A DNA stretch of 11,739 bases, from positions 1-11,739 of the forward strand of contig CAZYCC010000043.1 in assembly GCA_964645985.1 (NCBI GenBank). The letters are read 5' to 3'. Each line of letters opens with the position of its first letter. Position 1 is the first letter of the stretch. The translations under genes and the position numbers were made by a program. The notes under the pieces were generated by a model. The model was not told the DNA's origin and did no database searches. It worked only from the letters and a program-made list of their open reading frames with translations. The stretch comes from CAZYCC01 sp964645985 (lineage in GTDB: Bacteria; Bacillota; Clostridia; Oscillospirales; CAG-272). Below, one piece after another: positions 5,908 to 11,739 of this stretch.

Positions 5908-7052
5908 TCGTACAAGAACCCATTTTGGAGCAAGACGAGCTGCGCGGTGTGACGGTCGTCCTGCCGTCGCTAGACCCGGATGAAAAACTGCTCTCCACGG
6001 TAAAGGGGATGCTCGCGGCGGGTTTCACCGACCTTATCCTCGTCGATGACGGCAGCTGTGCCGACCGCGCCCCGCTCTTTGCGCGTGCGGCGGCTCTCCC
6101 CGGCGTAACGCTGCTGCGTCACGAGGAGAACCGCGGCAAAGGGGTCGCCCTCAAGACCGCGTTCGCCTATTTTCTCGAAAACCGCCCGGAGGGGCGCGGG
6201 GTCGTCACGGTCGACGGGGACGGGCAGCACCGCCCCGCCGACACCGCCGCGGTCGCGCGCGCAATGCTCGCAAGCGGCAGTGTCGTCCTCGGCGCGCGAG
6301 ATTTCTCGCTGCCGCAGGTTCCCGCGCGCTCGCGGCGCGGCAACCGCATTACCTGCGCGGTCTTCCGCTTTTTCGTCGGGATGCGCGTCTCCGATACGCA
6401 GACAGGTCTGCGCGCCATCCCGCGATCGCACCTGCCCGCCATCGCCGCGGTCAAGGGCGAGCGCTACGAGTACGAAACCAATATGCTGCTCGAGATAAAG
6501 CGGCAGCATATTCCGCTCGAGGAGATCAAAATCGAGACGGTCTACCTCGAGGAGAACCAAAGCTCGCATTTCCGCACGGTGCGCGATTCGGCGCGCATCT
6601 ACGCGCTCATCCTCAAGCATTTCCTCAAATATTCGGCAAGTTCTCTGACCTGCGCCCTCACCGAGACGCTGCTTTACTCGCAGATTCTTCGGCTCTGGCG
6701 GGATGTCGCGCACCTCTCGGGCGCAGCGCTGACCGCCGCGTCGACCATCCCCGCGCGGGTACTGTCCTCGCTTCTCAACTTCGCGCTCAATAAACAGCTC
6801 GTCTTCGGCAAAAAAGGCGGGGGAGGGCACTCCTTTGTGCGATACTACGCTCTCGTCGCTTTGCAAATGCTGCTCCAGCTCGCGTTCACGCAAGGGGTGT
6901 ACGCGCTCTTCCGCATCCCCGAGAGCGCGACGGTCCTGCGCACAGTGCTCTACACGGTCGTGATGATCGTCCTGTTCTTCTTTAGTTACTTTGTCCAGCA
7001 GCATTGGGTCTTTGCCGACAAAAAAGAAAAGGGCAGCGAGGAGAAAAAATAA
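5895..7052 (+). CDS. Bifunctional GT2 glycosyltransferase / GtrA membrane protein
   Basis: Residues 18-235 form a DPM1-like GT-A domain: VTVVLPSLDPD, LILVDDGS (47-54), ENRGKGVALKTAF (78-90), the metal and nucleotide-sugar motif VDGDGQH (106-112), RRGNRIT and the SDTQTGLRAIP motif. Residues from about 245 carry four hydrophobic segments with the GtrA pattern (LKYSASSLTCALTETLLY, ARVLSSLLNFALNKQLVF, and a final FFFSYFVQQHWVF). Such fusions usually move a sugar from a nucleotide onto undecaprenyl phosphate and help flip the product across the membrane for wall or exopolysaccharide decoration. Two starts are possible: ATG 5895, used here, and ATG 5904, which makes an ATGA overlap with the rpiB stop; neither has a strong Shine-Dalgarno. 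The sugar cannot be predicted. First gene of the envelope cluster. Confidence 0.93.
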   Translation: MRKMIVQEPILEQDELRGVTVVLPSLDPDEKLLSTVKGMLAAGFTDLILVDDGSCADRAPLFARAAALPGVTLLRHEENRGKGVALKTAFAYFLENRPEGRGVVTVDGDGQHRPADTAAVARAMLASGSVVLGARDFSLPQVPARSRRGNRITCAVFRFFVGMRVSDTQTGLRAIPRSHLPAIAAVKGERYEYETNMLLEIKRQHIPLEEIKIETVYLEENQSSHFRTVRDSARIYALILKHFLKYSASSLTCALTETLLYSQILRLWRDVAHLSGAALTAASTIPARVLSSLLNFALNKQLVFGKKGGGGHSFVRYYALVALQMLLQLAFTQGVYALFRIPESATVLRTVLYTVVMIVLFFFSYFVQQHWVFADKKEKGSEEKK

Positions 7053-7109
7053 ATTTTCGTTAACCGAGCCGCAGATCTTATTTGAAAATACCGGCGACTT
7101 CCTTTTCCC

Positions 7110-8705
7110 ATGTTCCGAGAACATTTTCGAGCGGACGACCTGTTTGACAATCTCGATGTTGAGATCCCGGTCGCTCTGCCCGAGCGCACAGCTCCCGGCG
7201 CCCCGCCGAATCCGCGCCCGCGCGCCCGTCGCGCGCCCTCCCTCGGCGATCCCGCCGCCCGCGCGGAAGTTGCGCCCTCGCCAAGTGACCCGCAGGATCC
7301 CGCCGAGGCCTGCCGCGCACGCGGCGGCTCGGGTACTCCCCCCTCCCGCCGGGTGTATCATTCCCCCGCAATGGAGATACACCGGCTGCCGGAGGACATT
7401 CTCGCACGCATGGCGGGCGCAGCTCCGCCCTCTCCCGCTCGGAACGAGGACGACCTCTCCCGCGAGGACATCCCCGAGGAGAGCGGTCTTGCCACGGGAT
7501 ATACTCCCGATGATGGCGCGCGCGCTGACCCCAAACCCTACAGTAACAACAACCATTCAACCGATGACGATTCCGTGGGCGAGGAGGAGGGCGGCACGCC
7601 GCGCGCCCGCCGCCGCCGCGCTGCGCGTATCCTTCGCCGGGTAGTTCTCGCCGCGGCGGTGGTGATCATCTGCCTCGCGGTGGGCGCCGGAGGCATCCTC
7701 GCCGAGATTTTTCACGGCCCCTCGGATTTTGCCGCCGCATCCCTCGCCGTCTCGATGCGTGAGAATCGCGTGACCGCGTGGATCCCCGCGCTCTTCCTCG
7801 GTGGCGAGGAGAAAACCGCACCGAGCGGGGAGAAGGTGACAAGCGACGCCTCGAGCGAAAGCTCCCCCATCAAGGTTTTACCCCCGCAAGGCGGCAGCGC
7901 GCAAGGCGATTCTTCCGCCGAACCGGCCGATCCTTTCGCCGACTGTCCGGATGGCATTCTCCCGGGAGAAGGCGTGTACGGCAGTTTTTCTGTGAGCTAC
8001 TTGCGCGTGCGAGACCCCGCGCGCATTGTCCTCTCGGCCTCCAGCCCGATTTTCTCGCGCTCTCTGCCCGGCACGCGCGCGACCGATCAGATTGAGCACG
8101 AGGGCGGCGACGCTCTCCTCAACGGCGGCGACTACTTTGACGACGGCAGCGACACCGTCGTCGTCGGCAGCGAGCCGCTCGGGCTGGTCATCTCGCGCGG
8201 GCGGGTGCTCTTCGACGATGGCGACCCGCGCGCCGGTTTCGTCGGGTTCGATGAGGACGGGAAGCTCGTCGTCCTTCGCTCGGCAACGCGCGAGGATGCC
8301 GAGCGGCTGCACATCCGCGACGGTTGCAGCGCGGGACCGGTTCTCCTTGAGGACGGCACGCTCAACGAGGATCTGCCCGCCGCCGGGGAGGATACCACGA
8401 AACCGCGCTCGGCGATCGCGCAAATGACGGACGGCAGTGTCCTGCTCGTTGCGGTCGACGGGCGGCAGCCGGGCAGCCTCGGCGCGACCTCACGCGATCT
8501 TGCCGCGTATCTTTCACAGGCAGGCGCCGTGCAAGCGGCGGAGCTCGCCGGCGGTACGGCATCTACTCTTCTCTACCGCGATAGCACGGGGCGATTCGGC
8601 GAGGCGGGCAAGGTCGTGATGATGAACCGCTATCCGCTCATGCAGGCAGAGCCGCGCCGTCTACCGACCTTCTTTCTGGTCACGGGAGAGGGGGTATCGC
8701 CATGA
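7110..8705 (+). CDS. Membrane-anchored phosphodiester glycosidase domain protein (NAGPA-like)
   Basis: 531 residues in three parts. Residues 1-175 are a Pro/Arg/Asp-rich, probably disordered cytoplasmic tail ending in RRRR; 178-200 are a membrane helix (VVLAAAVVIICLAVGAGGIL); from about 285 follows an extracytoplasmic domain of the phosphodiester glycosidase family (Pfam NAGPA): LLNGGDYF, GLVISRGRVL, FDEDGKLVV, RSAIAQMTDGSVLLVAVDGRQ, GSLGATSRDLAAYL. Characterised relatives remove sugar from phosphodiester linkages. The usual NLDGG signature reads ELAGG here (478-482), with Ala480 in place of the conserved Asp, so activity is doubtful or altered. Start ATG 7110, 57 bases after the glycosyltransferase, has no Shine-Dalgarno; ATG 7371 is an alternative but would drop the acidic DDLFDNLDVEIP segment. 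The stop overlaps the next gene (ATGA). Confidence 0.88.
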   Translation: MFREHFRADDLFDNLDVEIPVALPERTAPGAPPNPRPRARRAPSLGDPAARAEVAPSPSDPQDPAEACRARGGSGTPPSRRVYHSPAMEIHRLPEDILARMAGAAPPSPARNEDDLSREDIPEESGLATGYTPDDGARADPKPYSNNNHSTDDDSVGEEEGGTPRARRRRAARILRRVVLAAAVVIICLAVGAGGILAEIFHGPSDFAAASLAVSMRENRVTAWIPALFLGGEEKTAPSGEKVTSDASSESSPIKVLPPQGGSAQGDSSAEPADPFADCPDGILPGEGVYGSFSVSYLRVRDPARIVLSASSPIFSRSLPGTRATDQIEHEGGDALLNGGDYFDDGSDTVVVGSEPLGLVISRGRVLFDDGDPRAGFVGFDEDGKLVVLRSATREDAERLHIRDGCSAGPVLLEDGTLNEDLPAAGEDTTKPRSAIAQMTDGSVLLVAVDGRQPGSLGATSRDLAAYLSQAGAVQAAELAGGTASTLLYRDSTGRFGEAGKVVMMNRYPLMQAEPRRLPTFFLVTGEGVSP

Positions 8706-10129
8706 GCGAGGAAAGCCGAAAAGCTAAAACGAGCGCGCATCGCTCTCGGCGCAAGACGGTGTGCTTTTATTTGCTTCTACTCCTCGCCGCCGCGCTGATT
8801 CTCGGCGGAGCTTATGCCCTGCGCGCTCTCTACTTTCGCCCGAAGCTCGCCGCATATGAGCGAACGAACCCCGCCGCCGCCGCGAGCGCGGTTTTCCGCG
8901 ATCTCTTTGCTCCGCGCGATGGCACGGGTCCCGACTGGGATCGGGTGGTTTCCCTCTCGGGGATGGACGAAAACCCGCTTTTCCCAAGCGATCAGGTCAG
9001 CGCCGCCCTTCGTGACCGCTACGACGGGCGGAAATTTCATTATACCTATCAGCAGATTAGTCAAGCCGAGCCAAAAATCAAGGTTGATGTCTATGCGAGC
9101 GGCGATTTTGTCGGTGACCTCACCATCGAGCGCGCGCTCGGCGACGATGGGGAAATCTCCGGGTGGAGAGCCACCGAGGCGCATTTCGCGGTGGAAGGGG
9201 ACTGCGACGTAACCGTGCGTGTGCGCGACGATCATCGCGTCGCGGTAAACGGCGTCCCGCTCGATGAGCGGTATCTTTCCGAAGTGACGACGCTGCTCGC
9301 CGCCGATGCTCTCCCCGATGGCACGCCCGGCACGCGCGTCGCGACATATACGGTACACGGGATGTTCGCCCCGCCCGAGAGCGTTACTGCGACAGACGCG
9401 GCGGGAAATGAGATCCCCCTCGCGCACGACCCCGCGACAGATCTGTACGAGGAACCGGCGCCCGCATCGCGGGAGGCGACCCCTGAGGAGAGAGAGCGCG
9501 CTCTCGCCTGTGCGAGGGCTTACGCCGAGTTTATGCTCGGCCGGGGAGATGAGACAAGCCTCCCCTCCTTCGCCGAGGAGGGCAGCGCCCTATATAGCGC
9601 CCTGCTCACCGCCGAGCGGCTATCGCAGGATGCCGCGATCTCTTACGGCGAGCAGGACGCCGGGAGTTACCGCTCTTATGGCGATGAGATTTATTCGCTT
9701 AACGTCTCAATAGACATCACGGCGAAGCGCGCCGGCTTTTCGCGCAGCTTTCCACTGTCCGCGACCTTCTTCTTGCGCCGGCACGAAGGGGGAGATCTGC
9801 TCATCGCGATGAGCCGGGAGGAAATAGCGCAGGAGCGGCGCGAGCTGAGCTATCTCTTCCAAAAAAAGACAGGCGAAGTTTTGTCGCAGGAACTGCTCCC
9901 CGAGGGGGAGCGAAATCTCCCCGCGCCGCCCGCGCCGGCCGAGGAGGGAGAGACCTTCCGCGGTTGGGCGGCGCGCGACATTGCCGCAGACGGCAAAATC
10001 ACCTATACCCTCCTTCCCCCGCCGGATGAAAGCGGCAACCTCACTCTACCGCTCCCCGGCGAGGAAAACTATGATTTCTTCTCCTCCCACCGCGTTCTCT
10101 ACCCGGTGACCGAGCCCTCCGGGGAATGA
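8702..10129 (+). CDS. Single-pass extracytoplasmic protein of unknown function (475 aa)
   Basis: A basic N-terminus (SRKAKTSAHRSRRK) precedes one membrane helix at about 20-40 (VCFYLLLLLAAALILGGAYAL); the rest should lie outside the cell. The first outside part (50-150) ends with a DLTIERA segment; 150-260 has beta-rich spacing including VTVRVRDDHRVAVNGVPL, reminiscent of the NTF2-like and TcaA/MecA-N-type modules of Gram-positive surface proteins, but I cannot confirm that. The C-terminus (from about 385) contains FRGW (419-422) followed by ITYTLL, resembling one InlB-type B-repeat. No catalytic motif is visible. The start ATG overlaps the stop of the glycosidase gene and has a GGGAGAGGGGG purine run in front, and its stop overlaps a small ORF, so it is firmly in the cluster. 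A partner or scaffold role is inference. Confidence 0.85.
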   Translation: MSEESRKAKTSAHRSRRKTVCFYLLLLLAAALILGGAYALRALYFRPKLAAYERTNPAAAASAVFRDLFAPRDGTGPDWDRVVSLSGMDENPLFPSDQVSAALRDRYDGRKFHYTYQQISQAEPKIKVDVYASGDFVGDLTIERALGDDGEISGWRATEAHFAVEGDCDVTVRVRDDHRVAVNGVPLDERYLSEVTTLLAADALPDGTPGTRVATYTVHGMFAPPESVTATDAAGNEIPLAHDPATDLYEEPAPASREATPEERERALACARAYAEFMLGRGDETSLPSFAEEGSALYSALLTAERLSQDAAISYGEQDAGSYRSYGDEIYSLNVSIDITAKRAGFSRSFPLSATFFLRRHEGGDLLIAMSREEIAQERRELSYLFQKKTGEVLSQELLPEGERNLPAPPAPAEEGETFRGWAARDIAADGKITYTLLPPPDESGNLTLPLPGEENYDFFSSHRVLYPVTEPSGE

Positions 10130-10248
10130 GGGTACGCTTGTCCATAGCCCCGCCACAGCTGCTTGAACTCTTGGAAATGTTAGCGACCTCACCCGCCCCG
10201 CTGCGGATCGCGCACCCTCCGGGGAGCGAGGTGCTTTTTTCGGTGTAA
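10126..10248 (+). CDS. Probable 40-residue small protein, ATGA-coupled
   Basis: ATG 10126 shares four bases (ATGA) with the stop of the preceding gene, the same arrangement used by the other genes of the cluster. The 40-residue product begins MRVRLSIAPPQLLELLEML, continues with a Pro-rich turn (TSPAPLRIAHPPGS) and ends EVLFSV; an amphipathic Leu-rich helix followed by a beta-like strand is plausible for a real protein. GC at third codon positions is fairly high. There is no Shine-Dalgarno at proper spacing, so it would depend on coupling. Its last codons coincide with a terminator-like hairpin, so one of the two readings may be fortuitous. No family recognised. Confidence 0.4.
   Translation: MRVRLSIAPPQLLELLEMLATSPAPLRIAHPPGSEVLFSV
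10212..10240 (+). terminator. Terminator-like hairpin with T6 tract before the PAP2 gene
   Basis: GCACC (10212-10216) pairs with GGTGC (10230-10234), followed at once by TTTTTT. The stem is only five pairs plus imperfect inner pairing across a long loop, so it is weak and may only attenuate transcription between the surface-protein gene and the PAP2 gene. It lies within the small ORF ending at 10248. Confidence 0.35.
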
Positions 10249-10274
10249 TCTCAGCGCTTTTTCTCTTCTTCGCT

Positions 10275-10874
10275 ATGTCTGTTTTCACCTTCCTTGCCGA
10301 GCGCTTCGATCTGCCCATCCTCGACTTCCTGCAAGCGCACGCGCACACCGAGTTCCTCGACTCGGTGATGCCGCTCATCACGATGCTCGGGCAGGCGGGG
10401 GTGCTGTGGATTGCCTGCGCCATTCTGCTGCTCTTCTTCAAAAAATACCGTCGAGCGGGGATCGGCATGGGGATCGCGCTGCTCATCGGGGTACTCCTCT
10501 GCAACCTGACGCTCAAACCGTTGCTCGCGCGCCCGCGCCCCTTCGACTATCAGCTCGATGTTCACAATCGCTTAATTCACTTGCTCGTCCCCCCGCCGAC
10601 CGATTACTCCTTCCCGTCCGGGCACACTCTCGCCTCCTTCGAGGCGGCAACCGTCCTTCTGCGGCGCGACCGCAAACTCGGCGGTCCCGCACTCTTTGTC
10701 GCAATCCTCATCGCCTTCTCGCGGCTCTATCTCTATGTGCACTACCCCACCGATGTTCTCGCCGGGGTCATCCTCGGGGTCGGCATCGGTTTCCTCGGAG
10801 ACTTTCTTGCCGAGAAAATCTGCAATAAAGCGCGGGAGGTCTATCGCCGCAGAATGGGACTCGAGGAGGAGTGA
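10275..10874 (+). CDS. PAP2-family membrane phosphatase
   Basis: All three signature motifs of the PAP2 lipid phosphatase superfamily are intact: K-x6-RP at K81-R88-P89, FPSGH at 113-117 and SR-x5-H-x3-D at S149-R150-H156-D160, the two His residues being the catalytic ones. Four to six hydrophobic helices place the active site at the outer face of the membrane. At 199 residues it is of normal size for the small bacterial enzymes, which include undecaprenyl pyrophosphate phosphatases (BcrC type) and phosphatidylglycerophosphate phosphatases; sequence alone does not decide. Next to a polyprenyl-phosphate glycosyltransferase, recycling of a lipid carrier is a reasonable inference. ATG 10275 gives the expected N-terminus (domain start ILDFLQAHAHTEFLDSVMP), although the sequence before it is pyrimidine-rich without a Shine-Dalgarno. 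Confidence 0.94.
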   Translation: MSVFTFLAERFDLPILDFLQAHAHTEFLDSVMPLITMLGQAGVLWIACAILLLFFKKYRRAGIGMGIALLIGVLLCNLTLKPLLARPRPFDYQLDVHNRLIHLLVPPPTDYSFPSGHTLASFEAATVLLRRDRKLGGPALFVAILIAFSRLYLYVHYPTDVLAGVILGVGIGFLGDFLAEKICNKAREVYRRRMGLEEE

Positions 10875-10986
10875 GCATTTCTCGCCTTGGCGCGCCGCAA
10901 AAATCCTTAAAGGGCCTCGGGCAGCCGCCCCCGCACCCCGGGGATAGAGAGTCTCCTTCTTCCCCCACCTCGCCCATTCTCCACGC

Positions 10987-11023
10987 AAAAACCGCCGCTC
11001 CTCATGCGAGGAACGGCGGTTTT
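10987..11023. terminator. Strong bidirectional terminator between PAP2 and hup
   Basis: AAAACCGCCG (10988-10997) pairs with CGGCGGTTTT (11014-11023), and inside it TCCTC (10999-11003) pairs with GAGGA (11008-11012) around an ATGC loop. A and T tracts on either side let it act on both strands, ending the PAP2 cluster from the left and hup from the right. The interval 10875-10986 before it contains nothing I can identify. Confidence 0.92.
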
Positions 11024-11164
11024 CGTTTGGATAGAAAGGGACGGCAGCCGTCAAGACGATCATTGCGCCACACGCCGCAGCGATGCCGCGACTATACAGC
11101 TTGCGCCGACGCTCTTTTCGCCCGCCGGCGAATGTCGATCGGTTTCGGATGCCGTGGAAATCGC

Positions 11165-11440
11165 TTACTTGTTGACGATCTCCTTGAGGGTCTTGCTCGG
11201 CTTGAAGGCAGGAACCTTGCAGGCGGGGACATTGGTCTTCTCACCGGTACGGGGGTTGCGGGCAACGCGCGCGCTGCGCTCACGCACCTCGAAGCTGCCG
11301 AATCCGATGAGCTGCACCGTTTCGCCATCGGCGAGAGCCTGCTCGATCGATCCGAGAACCGCTTTGAGGACAGCTTCGGCGTCTTTCTTGGTAACGCCAG
11401 CGGTTTCCGCCGCAGCGGAGATGAGTTCAGATTTGGTCAT
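11165..11440 (-). CDS. hup: HU-family nucleoid DNA-binding protein
   Basis: 91-residue HU protein, the full normal length, that binds and bends DNA as a dimer. The N-terminal helices (MTKSELISAAAETAG, KKDAEAVLKAVLGSIEQAL) are followed by the signature GFGSFEVRERSARVARNPRTGE (46-67), where Pro63 is the intercalating residue at the tip of the arm, and by the C-terminal PACKVPAFKPSKTLKEIV. The start at 11440 is set by GGAGG eight bases upstream; a longer reading from 11482 would include the promoter. It has its own promoter, converges on the PAP2 gene with a shared terminator, and lies downstream of the dockerin gene on the same strand. Confidence 0.98.
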   Translation of the reverse strand: MTKSELISAAAETAGVTKKDAEAVLKAVLGSIEQALADGETVQLIGFGSFEVRERSARVARNPRTGEKTNVPACKVPAFKPSKTLKEIVNK

Positions 11441-11448
11441 TTGATATT

Positions 11449-11453
11449 CCTCC
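11449..11453 (-). promoter_or_regulatory. Ribosome-binding site of hup
   Basis: GGAGG on the minus strand, eight bases before the ATG at 11440. It decides against the longer in-frame start at 11482. Confidence 0.85.
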
Positions 11454-11472
11454 GAAAAAGTATTGTAAGCAG

Positions 11473-11501
11473 AGTATAGCACACTTGCGCGCGCTTGTCT
11501 A
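11473..11501 (-). promoter_or_regulatory. hup: Sigma-A-type promoter of hup with extended -10
   Basis: On the minus strand TAGACA (11501-11496) and TATACT (11478-11473) are 17 bases apart, with TG one base before the -10 hexamer. Transcription would start near 11466 and leave a leader of about 26 nt with the Shine-Dalgarno in it. It is the best promoter in the window. Confidence 0.8.
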
Positions 11502-11506
11502 TACCC

Positions 11507-11573
11507 TTTTGGGCGATTTTTTGCGAAAAATTCGGTTTTTTCCGCGGAAAAGAGAGATTTTTTGCGAAATTTT
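11507..11573. repeat. Helically phased A/T tracts with repeated T6-GCG-A3 units
   Basis: Seven A or T tracts, at 11507-11510, 11517-11522, 11526-11530, 11536-11541, 11548-11551, 11558-11563 and 11567-11573, have centres about 10 bases apart. The 14-mer GATTTTTTGCGAAA occurs perfectly twice (11515-11528 and 11556-11569), with a related unit centred on the 14-bp palindrome TTTTCCGCGGAAAA (11538-11551) between them. The block lies immediately upstream of the hup -35 box and just after the stop of the dockerin gene. Such phasing is the known pattern of intrinsically curved DNA, and A-tracts in this place can act as an UP element. Confidence 0.6.
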
Positions 11574-11575
11574 CC

Positions 11576-11739
11576 TTATTCGATCTCGTACCCCTCCCAG
11601 CCGGCGATAGTTCGGGCGAGAAATGTGCGGTCGAGCACGTCAACGAACCCATCGCGGTTGAGATCGGCGCGGTCGGGATCGGCCTCGTATCCGCTCCACC
11701 CGGCAAGAAACCTCGCGAGATATGTGCGGTCGAGGGCGT
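11576..11739 (-). CDS. C-terminus of a dockerin-type repeat protein (partial)
   Basis: The last 54 codons of a minus-strand gene that enters from the right edge. They contain the end of one and the whole of a second dockerin type I-like repeat: LDRTYLARFLAGWSGYE, then ADLNRDGFVDVLDRTFLAR and TIAGWEGYEIE at the stop. The calcium-loop pattern D-x-N-x-D-G-x5-D is intact in DLNRDGFVDVLD, and each repeat ends in a GWxGY motif. Dockerins at the C-terminus attach secreted enzymes or surface proteins to cohesins, as in cellulosomes; many gut Clostridia carry similar modules on carbohydrate-active or adhesive proteins. The catalytic part lies outside the window. No clear terminator follows, so read-through toward hup is possible. 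Confidence 0.85.
   Translation of the reverse strand, partial: ALDRTYLARFLAGWSGYEADPDRADLNRDGFVDVLDRTFLARTIAGWEGYEIE

Noticed and set aside
7111..7123. Inverted repeat TGTTC-CGA-GAACA at the start of the glycosidase gene
   Set aside because: Only five pairs, lies within the first codons, and no second copy or promoter supports an operator.
5970..7556. 528-codon open frame on the minus strand, antisense to the glycosyltransferase and glycosidase genes
   Set aside because: Its product is Arg/Gly/Asp-rich without any motif, and the plus strand has two well-recognised families there; it is a shadow of GC-rich codons.
10871..11479. Plus-strand frame of about 200 codons after the PAP2 gene
   Set aside because: It reads antisense through hup and through a strong terminator; HU on the minus strand is certain.

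Overview
The window is GC-rich bacterial DNA. Small size of the intergenic gaps, Shine-Dalgarno sites, sigma-A-type promoters with extended -10 boxes, an HU gene and a dockerin-type Ca-binding repeat with GWxGY motifs together suggest an uncultured Clostridia/Firmicutes gut or rumen bacterium, probably from a metagenome. A run of exactly 100 Ns (5496-5595) marks a scaffold join. The lineage is my inference; no rRNA or marker gene fixes it.

Layout. 1-260: an AT-rich divergent intergenic zone with a good rightward promoter and weak signs of a minus-strand gene leaving the left edge. 260-636: a gene-free GC-rich leader. 637-1023: small conserved hypothetical protein. 1238-3547: a hypothetical protein directly followed by a CstA-family carbon-starvation/pyruvate transporter, closed by a strong terminator (3583-3613). 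3614-3900: a gene-poor interval with inverted repeats and a promoter. 3947-5907: tsaE and tsaB (tRNA t6A synthesis), the sequencing gap, then the C-terminal two thirds of rpiB (ribose-5-phosphate isomerase B).

5895-10874: an envelope-type cluster that starts inside the end of rpiB. It holds a polyprenyl-linked GT2 glycosyltransferase fused to a GtrA membrane domain, a membrane-anchored phosphodiester glycosidase domain protein, a second single-pass extracytoplasmic protein, a probable 40-residue small protein and a PAP2-type lipid phosphatase. Three of the junctions are ATGA overlaps or near overlaps, so these genes look co-transcribed. A strong bidirectional terminator (10987-11023) separates them from the convergent minus-strand genes.

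11165-11739 (minus strand): HU nucleoid protein with a good promoter and Shine-Dalgarno, preceded by an unusual block of A/T tracts in helical phase, and then the C-terminus of a dockerin-bearing, presumably secreted protein that runs off the right edge.

No transposase, CRISPR array, tRNA or rRNA was found. The points most worth a second look are the envelope cluster with its glycosidase whose signature Asp is replaced, the small overlapping ORF at 10126, the phased A-tract block upstream of hup, and the low-complexity insertions in TsaE and TsaB.
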